The notes beneath the pieces are model-generated. The model saw nothing but the letters and a program-made list of their open reading frames with translations, was not told where the DNA came from and did not search any database. DNA of 64,000 nucleotides, taken from NCBI RefSeq assembly GCF_000614185.1, contig NZ_BAKM01000015.1, positions 54,333 through 118,332 of the forward strand, written 5' to 3'. The position numbers and the translations under genes were made by a program. This DNA is from Phocaeicola sartorii JCM 17136 = DSM 21941. Its GTDB lineage: Bacteria > Bacteroidota > Bacteroidia > Bacteroidales > Bacteroidaceae. Numbering within the stretch: position 1 is the stretch's first letter; each line of letters starts with the position of its first letter. Below are positions 58,215-64,000 of the stretch, piece by piece.

Positions 58215-59512
58215 TTATTGATTATCGTTCTGGTAAAGCATCAGGGTATAACCGGATTTGAGGTGTACTTTTTCCTCCCGCATCTTCCGGGATATGTATT
58301 GCGACACTCCCTGTATGGCACCCCTGCCGAGTTCGGAGAGCAGCTGGTCTCCGGCTGACTGGTTGGTGATGGATATGCTCGTGCCGAGGTTTTGTCCCAA
58401 GTTGGCCGCGACCTCCTTGGCGGCATTCGCTTCCATCGAGCCGGGAATGAAGATGCCCTCCTGTCCGTCATTGTCATACACGGCAAGCTCCACGGGAATG
58501 ATGATGCCGTCGTGCTCCACCTGTATGATTCCAATGCCGAGCCTTTCGCCTTGTATGCGCCCCTCGCCCGTGACAAGGGAGTTGCGTGGAAGGACATACC
58601 TGCCGACACGCATCGGTTCCAAAAGCCTTAACCTAACGCTCTGCCCGCTTCTTATGGTCTGGTCACCATGCACGCAGGCACGGATGGTATTCCTCGTATG
58701 CCCGTCAGCCGTCTTTCCCACGGCGGTATGGAATCCAGCATGTCCGGTCTGTGCCATCCGTGCCAACAGTACAGAATCACTGACGGGTTGCGGAAGCGAT
58801 GACACCACCGGTGTGGAGACCTGTCCCACGGGAACGGCTCTTGCCTTCCTGCCGTTGGCGGCAGGTTCGGTTTCTTCCCGTTTTTCCGTATCTGCGCCAT
58901 CCTTGCCCGGCGTATATTTGGCGGCCAGTTCGTAAGATTTTTCCAGCAATGCTACCTGCTCCTCGTAGGTCATCTGTGCGGGTTGCTGTACCGCGGCAGC
59001 CTGCTTCAACTGCTCCACCTCGGCTTTCAATGCTCCTTTTCTGGGTCTTCTCTCGGTGCCTCATAGAAACTGCCGAGCGTGGCGTTGATATCGTTATAGG
59101 CGGATGTGGACGAAGATATGGCCCCATTCCTGCGGTTTCCACTGCCACGATAGGATGATGCACTTTCGGATTCCCGCTCCTGCGGTATTTCCACGACAGG
59201 ACTGCTTGTTTCATTCTGCCTGTTTTCATCGGCAAGCGCGGAGAAATCCTCCAGCGTGCGCATCTTCTCTTCCTGCCTGCGTTTCATGTCCGCCTGCTCG
59301 TAGGCGGCAATCTTGTCCGCCTCGATACCTGCCCCTCTCGGGTCGGGAAGTTCGGAATTGAAACCAGCATTCCTTTCCTCCCTCTGCCGTTCCTCCTTGG
59401 ACGGCGCGAAAATCAGCCACATGCAGCCGACAAACAGGAGGAACATTCCGGCAAAGACCAGGTATTTCCTGATTTCCTGCCTCTGTCTCAATTTGTTTGC
59501 ATCGTTACTCAT
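58215..59512 (-). pseudogene. traM: Conjugative transposon protein TraM (VirB10-like), one frameshift
   Basis: The N-terminal segment (59027-59512) starts MSNDANKLRQRQEIRKYLVF with one membrane helix (residues ~19-34), then a charged, Pro/Ser-rich periplasmic linker. The frame breaks at EDPEKE; the next segment (58215-59030) continues ALKAEVEQLKQAA, so one G is missing near 59033. The C-terminal domain is VirB10-like (IRACVHGDQTIRSGQSVRLRLLEPMRVG, FIPGSMEANAAKEVAANLGQNLGTSISI). TraM spans the envelope and links inner and outer parts of the channel. The 5' end overlaps the traL stop by 8 bases. Confidence 0.88.
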
Positions 59513-59810
59513 TGTCTTCTTTGTTGAACTGGTTAAAAAACTCTTCCATCTCGCGGATTTTACTGTCCGTAAGGGTGTCCGCCTGAATAAAGTCCGGGAT
59601 ATCCAGCGGGGTTATCTCGATGACCTCACGTTTGGCATCCTCCCGTCCAATGTCGTATATGGCGCGGAAAATCATGTAGAAATTCCCAAGCGCGAACAGG
59701 ACGGTCAGCACGACGATGGTTATCACTCTCTTTTCTGGACTCAACCCGGCGCAGACACCGCGCAGTTTTTCTTCGGCCAAGTCCCTGATTTTTACAAGCA
59801 TCTTTTTCAT
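59505..59810 (-). CDS. traL: Conjugative transposon protein TraL
   Basis: A 101-residue protein with one membrane helix (VITIVVLTVLFALGNFYMIFRAIY, ~residues 29-50) and an acidic C-terminus (MEEFFNQFNKEDNE). Small single-pass TraL proteins occur at this place between TraK and TraM in CTnDOT-type operons. Its stop overlaps the traM start and its start is 11 bases after the traK stop. Function beyond channel assembly is unknown. Confidence 0.85.
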   Translation of the reverse strand: MKKMLVKIRDLAEEKLRGVCAGLSPEKRVITIVVLTVLFALGNFYMIFRAIYDIGREDAKREVIEITPLDIPDFIQADTLTDSKIREMEEFFNQFNKEDNE

Positions 59811-59821
59811 ACATTCAAAAT

Positions 59822-60445
59822 TTAACGGTCATATACTCTGATGTCCCTGTTTTCCACCACACGGAAGGCTTCGAGGATGAAGCCGTGCGGATTGTTGTCG
59901 CTGCGGGTGGAATTGAGCAGCCTGCCCCGCGTGACGAGGCTGCGCTCCGTCACGCTCTTCTCCCGGATGATGGAAAGGCGGGCATACGTCACCACCTCAT
60001 ACGGGTAGCTGTTGAAGTCGCATTTCACGCTGTCAATCCCGATGCGCTGACTCATGTTGCCGGAGATGACCCGGTTGTAGTAGCCCTGTTCCGCCAGATC
60101 CCGGTAATGGGCATAGGCGGAGCGGTCGCTCAGGAACATGGCACGCTGGATGTTGCCCTCAATCGCACTCTTGTCAGGAGCCAGCGAGAAAAAGAGTTCA
60201 TGGAAGCGTCTGACATGCTCCCTTGCCTCCACGGGACGGTTCTGCTCCAGGTCCTGCGAGAGGGCGAGCATGAGCGACTTCCCCTCGTCCAGCACATAGA
60301 TTTTCTGCCTCTGCGCCTCGGCAAAGCCGTATGCCTTCCACACCGAATATCCCACAAGCAGGGTACACGCGCAGAGATAGACGATACCGAACAGGCGCAA
60401 ATGCCTGAAACTGGTCTCGATGTTTTTTAATGATTTGAATTCCAT
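59822..60445 (-). CDS. traK: Conjugative transposon protein TraK (VirB8-like)
   Basis: A 207-residue inner-membrane protein: N-terminal cytoplasmic segment MEFKSLKNIETSFRHLR, one helix (residues ~17-35), and a periplasmic domain with RRFHELFFSLAPDKSAIEGNI and DSVKCDFNSYPYEVVTYARL. Size and layout fit TraK, the VirB8-like assembly factor of Bacteroides conjugative transposons. The C-terminal RDIRVYDR is the end of the domain. It follows traJ by 27 bases. Confidence 0.9.
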   Translation of the reverse strand: MEFKSLKNIETSFRHLRLFGIVYLCACTLLVGYSVWKAYGFAEAQRQKIYVLDEGKSLMLALSQDLEQNRPVEAREHVRRFHELFFSLAPDKSAIEGNIQRAMFLSDRSAYAHYRDLAEQGYYNRVISGNMSQRIGIDSVKCDFNSYPYEVVTYARLSIIREKSVTERSLVTRGRLLNSTRSDNNPHGFILEAFRVVENRDIRVYDR

Positions 60446-60472
60446 TCCAATGTCGTTTTAAGATGGTTATTA

Positions 60473-61477
60473 CTATTTGATAAGCCTTCCTGCGATGTTG
60501 CCTACCGCCGCACCGCCGGCTCCTGCCACCACGGAACCGGTCTTGGATGCCGTCTGGGTCACGTTCTTGCCATAATTGCCGGCACCGCCTCCTGCCTGGA
60601 TGATCCAGTTGGCCACCGTCGGGATGGTGAAATATCCGATGATGCCGATAATCAGGAAAGTGATGTAAACCCCGTTGGAGCCGTCCGGGATGAAGTTCGG
60701 GTCGGAAAGCTGTTCGATGTCCTGCTGGAGCATCAACACCTGTATCCGTGCCAGCACACTGCTGAAGAGGTCACTCACCGGGAGCCACAGGTAAATGCTG
60801 ATATAACGGACGAACCATTGGCTGAGCGAGGCCTGGAAACCGTCCCAGCAGGACAGGGCGAACGAAATCGGTCCCAGTATCGAAAGCACGATCAGGAAGA
60901 ACGTCCGCAGCGTGTCGATGACAAGGGCGGCCGCGTTGAACATGAGTTCCAGCAGTTCGCGGAAGAAATTCTGAACCGCCTTCTTCATGTTGTACATTGC
61001 CCGGTCCACATACATTCCGCAGGCCTCTATCGCGTCCATCACCCCCAGTTCGTCCAGTTTGTTGTCGAAGGACTCCTTGTCGACCAGATAGGCCGTCTCG
61101 GGATTGCGCTTCATCGCCTCGAACTCCAGCCTGTCCTTCTGCGCCCGGTACTCGTTCATGTCGAAGGTCTGTGCCTCCAGTATTGAATGTGTACCTTTCA
61201 CGATAGGCGACATGACACTGTTCAGCGTGCCCAGCACGATGGTCGGGAAAAACATGATACATAACCCCAACGCAAACGGACGGAGAAGGGGAAAGACATC
61301 CACGGGCTCCGCCCTTGCCAGAGACTGCCATACCCGGTAGGCCACATAGAACAGGGCACCAAGCCCCGCGAGTCCTTTCGCCACACCCGTCATCTGCGAG
61401 CAGAGCGGCATCATATCCGTGTAGAGGTTTTGCAGGATCTGATGCAGGTTGTCGAAATTTATTGCCAACAATACCAT
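60473..61477 (-). CDS. traJ: Conjugative transposon protein TraJ (VirB6-like inner-membrane channel)
   Basis: A 334-residue polytopic membrane protein with several helices, including MTGVAKGLAGLGALFYVAYRVW, PFALGLCIMFFPTIVLGTL, AAALVIDTLRTFFLIVLSILGPISFALS and FLIIGIIGYFTIPTVANWII, then a glycine-rich C-terminus (GGGAGNYGKNV). The sequence and position fit TraJ, the VirB6-like membrane component. The start at 61477 is 19 bases after the traI stop. No irregularity is seen. Confidence 0.92.
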   Translation of the reverse strand: MVLLAINFDNLHQILQNLYTDMMPLCSQMTGVAKGLAGLGALFYVAYRVWQSLARAEPVDVFPLLRPFALGLCIMFFPTIVLGTLNSVMSPIVKGTHSILEAQTFDMNEYRAQKDRLEFEAMKRNPETAYLVDKESFDNKLDELGVMDAIEACGMYVDRAMYNMKKAVQNFFRELLELMFNAAALVIDTLRTFFLIVLSILGPISFALSCWDGFQASLSQWFVRYISIYLWLPVSDLFSSVLARIQVLMLQQDIEQLSDPNFIPDGSNGVYITFLIIGIIGYFTIPTVANWIIQAGGGAGNYGKNVTQTASKTGSVVAGAGGAAVGNIAGRLIK

Positions 61478-61496
61478 AAGCGAATCGGATTAGGGA

Positions 61497-62126
61497 TTAC
61501 CAGTAACGTTCATTCGGTGAGCCGTAAAGGGCCATCACACGGTCCAGGTCGTTCCGTTTCTTGGCACGCAGGTAGGAAACGCCGATGTTCTTGTTGGTGT
61601 AATATTGCACCAGGCTGCGATATTGCAGCATATCGGTGTAGCAGCGGTCGATGATATCCATCCGCTCCTTGTCGTTCATCGAAAGTCCGTTCTCGTTGAC
61701 CACCGTTTTCAGGTCGTTCAGCAGGTGTGCACTCTCTTCCAGCAGCTTCGTGTAACCGATCGCGATGGCACTCAGCTCTTCCGGCGTGAAATAAGGGTCG
61801 CTGAGCATACGCTCGAAACTGTTCACATAGATGTCCGTGATGTCGCCGACCATGAGGATGGTCTGCTGCACCTTACGTGCGTCACGGACAAGGTTCTTGA
61901 TCTTGCGAAGCCCGTCGTAATACTCCTTGCCCTGTTTATAAATCTTCACGGTCTCCTGAAAATTGTTGAGCATATTGCTCGCGGTGGAAGATGTGTGAAC
62001 GATATTCTTGGCGGCATTGATGATACCCTGGGCAAGATTGCCGGGGTCGCTCACGACCCATTGCGCTTTCGCTGTAAGGCTGATGAAGAAACAGCCCATA
62101 CACAGCATGAGGATTTTCTTTTTCAT
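61497..62126 (-). CDS. traI: Conjugative transposon protein TraI (DUF4141)
   Basis: A 209-residue secreted protein: signal peptide ending AKAQ, then a mostly helical mature part (NLAQGIINAAKNIVHTSSTAS, IKNLVRDARKVQQTILMVGDI, DLDRVMALYGSPNERYW). This is the DUF4141/TraI pattern; related to VirB5-like helical proteins. It is periplasmic and probably part of the transfer apparatus. It lies 41 bases downstream of the DUF3876 gene. Confidence 0.9.
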   Translation of the reverse strand: MKKKILMLCMGCFFISLTAKAQWVVSDPGNLAQGIINAAKNIVHTSSTASNMLNNFQETVKIYKQGKEYYDGLRKIKNLVRDARKVQQTILMVGDITDIYVNSFERMLSDPYFTPEELSAIAIGYTKLLEESAHLLNDLKTVVNENGLSMNDKERMDIIDRCYTDMLQYRSLVQYYTNKNIGVSYLRAKKRNDLDRVMALYGSPNERYW

Positions 62127-62167
62127 AATGTAACTGTTTTAATTGGTGAATAAAATTCTGTTGAAAT

Positions 62168-62788
62168 TCAAAGTCCCATCTTTCGCCCTTTGGACGGTGG
62201 GTTACGGAGAATCGGCTTGTGTACCTGCTTCGGACGTTTCGCCTCCGGCGTCTTTTCCTTCCTTTGTCTGAGGGAAGCGAAAAGCTCATCGGCATACGGT
62301 CTGCGTCCTGTCATCTTCACAAACCTGGCATCCAGTTCCCGATATGCTTTCTCCGCCTGGCAGGAGCGTTCCGTGGCAGAGGCATTTTTGTCTATGCCGT
62401 ACTTGACGAGAAAGGCAGGAGTGATATGGAGGATGTCATGGACAGAATCCGGCAAGGCGGCAATCTGTCCCAACTTCTCCAGTTCCTCGTTCATCTTGTC
62501 GAGATACGGTGCAGGAGGTTTACCGCACAAACTCTCAAAGACCTTTTCGACTGTGCGGGTCAGCCTTGCATCCACTTCCAGAATATCAGGAACTTCACCG
62601 GTTTCTCTTTTCCGCTTGTATTCGGCAGGCTCCAACTCTTCAAGTTGATGGAACAGCCGGTAATCCTCTGTAAATCCGTAATGGTTACAAATGGATTTCG
62701 GAATGTCCCAATTCTGCATCAATGACCAATAAAGGGACGAGATGACCTCATCGCGTTTCCTCTGATCTGATTTCAAATCGCTATACAT
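62168..62788 (-). CDS. DUF3876-like protein of the tra operon
   Basis: A 206-residue soluble protein beginning MYSDLKSDQRKRDEVISSL. It is rich in helices and ends in a basic tail (KRPKQVHKPILRNPPSKGRK). The segment SCQAEKAYRELDARFVKMTGRRPYADELFASLRQRK resembles DUF3876, a small protein commonly encoded between traG and traI in Bacteroidales elements. Function is unknown. It starts 20 bases after the traG stop. Confidence 0.7.
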   Translation of the reverse strand: MYSDLKSDQRKRDEVISSLYWSLMQNWDIPKSICNHYGFTEDYRLFHQLEELEPAEYKRKRETGEVPDILEVDARLTRTVEKVFESLCGKPPAPYLDKMNEELEKLGQIAALPDSVHDILHITPAFLVKYGIDKNASATERSCQAEKAYRELDARFVKMTGRRPYADELFASLRQRKEKTPEAKRPKQVHKPILRNPPSKGRKMGL

Positions 62789-62808
62789 ACTTGTGATTTT
62801 TAGATGAT

Positions 62809-64000
62809 TTATAAAATATTCTTCTCCTGTTTGCTTTCCGCCAACTGCTTGATGGCAAGTTCGATATTACCACCCAGTTTTTCCGTAAGCCGCATGAGTT
62901 CAAGTTTTTCGGTCTCCTCGGTGGTGTAGCACACATATTCCTCAAGCGACACCTCGGTGGCATATACCGCCGACTGTGTACCGCCCAGACCAATCCAGAC
63001 CTCCTTGTACTTTCGGGAAGGATTGTTCGCCATGTTGATGGAAAGAATTTGCGCACGTTCCTTGTCGGTCAGACCGAGCAACGCCTGTATCTCATCGAAC
63101 TTGTTCATGTACTTGCGTTGGTCAAGGAGAATCTTGCAGTCGCTGTTGTTGATGATGGTACTCTTGACAATCGGAGACGAAATGATATCCTCGACCTCCT
63201 GCGTGATAACGACGGCCTCGCCAAAGAACTTTCTGACGGTCTTAAAGAGATACTTCAGATATTCCGCCATGCCCTCCTTGCTGATGGCTTTCCAGGCTTC
63301 TTCCAACAATATCATCTTGCGGATACCTTTCAATTTCCTCATCTTGTTGATGAAGGTTTCCATGATGATGATGGTCACAATCGGAAACAAGACCTTGTTG
63401 TCTTTGATATTATCTAACTCAAAGACAATGAAGCGTTTACCAAGCAAATCAAGCTGTTTGTCGGAATTGAGCAGGTAGTCATACTCGCCGCCTCGGTAGT
63501 AAGGCTCAAGCACGTTCAGGAAGTTGAATACATCGAAATCCTTCTCGCGGGTGCGCTTCTCCTTCAGAATGTCCTGGTACTCGTCACGGATGAACTCGTA
63601 AAAAGTATTGAAGGAAGGTTTGATGCTTCTGTCCTTGCGGATACTTTCTAAAAAGAGGTTCACGGCATTGGAAAGCGCCACCTCTTCGGCCCTCGTGGGC
63701 GGTTCGTCTTCACGTTTCCACAAAGTGAGAATGAGCGTCTTGATGGATTCCTTCTTTTCGATGTCGAACACACCGTCCTCCACATAGAAAGGATTGAAGG
63801 CTATCGGGTCTTCTTCCTTATAGGTGAAGTAGATGCCGTCCTCACCGTGTGTCCGCGCATGGATAAGGTTGCACAATCCCTGATAGGAGTTGCCGGTATC
63901 CACCAGCAGCACATGGGTTCCCTGTTCATAATATTGGCGCACCATGTGGTTGGTGAAAAATGACTTGCCCGAGCCGGACGGTCCGAGGATAAATTTGTTA
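62809..64000 (-). CDS. traG: Conjugation ATPase TraG (VirB4-like), 5' end outside the window
   Basis: The frame is open through the window end, so the N-terminal part is missing. The visible part begins with the Walker A sequence LGPSGSGKSFF at the very edge (63,950-64,000). It continues with LLVDTGNSYQGLCN, the Walker B-like MILLEEAWKAIS (acidic pair), VITQEVEDI and SDCKILLDQRKYMNKF, all typical of VirB4/TraG secretion ATPases. The C-terminus ends AIKQLAESKQEKNIL. TraG powers assembly or transfer in the type IV-like channel. The Met at 63945 is internal, not a start. Confidence 0.93.
   Translation of the reverse strand, partial: NKFILGPSGSGKSFFTNHMVRQYYEQGTHVLLVDTGNSYQGLCNLIHARTHGEDGIYFTYKEEDPIAFNPFYVEDGVFDIEKKESIKTLILTLWKREDEPPTRAEEVALSNAVNLFLESIRKDRSIKPSFNTFYEFIRDEYQDILKEKRTREKDFDVFNFLNVLEPYYRGGEYDYLLNSDKQLDLLGKRFIVFELDNIKDNKVLFPIVTIIIMETFINKMRKLKGIRKMILLEEAWKAISKEGMAEYLKYLFKTVRKFFGEAVVITQEVEDIISSPIVKSTIINNSDCKILLDQRKYMNKFDEIQALLGLTDKERAQILSINMANNPSRKYKEVWIGLGGTQSAVYATEVSLEEYVCYTTEETEKLELMRLTEKLGGNIELAIKQLAESKQEKNIL

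Noticed and set aside
5083..59512. Programmed ribosomal frameshifting as explanation for the split genes
   Set aside because: The break sites have no common slippery heptamer or downstream pseudoknot, they go in both directions, and they are in unrelated gene families. Sequence error or decay is simpler.
59860..59890. Fourth copy of the structured element suggested by a cgaggatga match inside traK
   Set aside because: Only nine bases match, within coding sequence, without the flanking helices.
1..64000. CRISPR array, tRNA, rRNA or insertion sequence
   Set aside because: I saw no regularly spaced direct repeats, no tRNA cloverleaf or CCA-end signals, no rRNA segments and no transposase frame on either strand.

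Overview
This window is a typical gut Bacteroidales (Bacteroides/Phocaeicola-type) chromosome segment. The evidence is SusC/SusD pairs, a sensor regulator with propeller and Y_Y_Y domains, genes with AT-rich leaders and little Shine-Dalgarno signal, several TAnnTTTG promoter motifs, and a Bacteroides-style conjugative transposon tra operon. It has two halves: a carbohydrate (polysaccharide) utilisation locus at about 1-39,630, and one end of an integrative conjugative element from about 39,800 to beyond 64,000.

Utilisation locus, all on the + strand. It starts inside a susC gene, followed by susD, a GH2, a CE12-like acetylesterase, two GH78-type rhamnosidases and a GH27. A membrane-anchored propeller/AraC regulator sits at 12,212-14,997. 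A second GH2, a GH88 unsaturated uronyl hydrolase and a DUF2264 protein follow, and a terminator ends that block. A third GH2, a second SusC/SusD pair, a PcRGLX/YetA-like (PL26-type) lyase candidate, an alpha/beta-hydrolase-SGNH double esterase, a GH106 rhamnosidase and a GH28-GH43 fusion complete the locus. Three rhamnosidases together with GH28, GH88, CE12 and the lyase point to a rhamnogalacturonan (pectin RG-I-like) target with galactose/arabinose side chains; this is inference. No endo-acting PL9/PL11 lyase is visible, so this may be only part of the locus.

Conjugative element. At 40,125-53,024 a + strand run of accessory genes includes DUF4121-, DUF4942-, DUF4120- and DUF3871-like proteins, a DNA methylase-helicase fusion, an acidic ArdA-like protein, a J-domain protein and several unknowns. 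An AT-rich cargo gene with an RES toxin-type domain lies at 53,411-54,586 and converges on the - strand tra operon (traG-I-J-K-L-M-N-O-P-Q plus lysozyme, transcribed leftwards; traG runs off the window end). This operon encodes a type IV-like conjugation channel.

The most unusual signal is a ~175-nt long-hairpin element present three times in the same orientation (39,913-40,090; 45,007-45,184; 51,545-51,718). Each copy lies just upstream of an accessory gene. Base changes are compensated across helices, and short motifs (GCAAAGGTA, GCAAGGTCA, AAAATCATCCTCGCC) are invariant or nearly so. I read it as a conserved structured RNA of the element that I cannot assign to a named family.

A caution: about 18-20 genes carry single- or double-base frameshifts, most explainable by length changes in short homopolymers and spread over both halves. 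Sequencing or assembly error is the simplest explanation, so frameshifted genes are listed as pseudogene but may be intact in the organism. The amber stop in the DUF3871 gene and the partial gene copy at 53,100-53,236 look like real decay.
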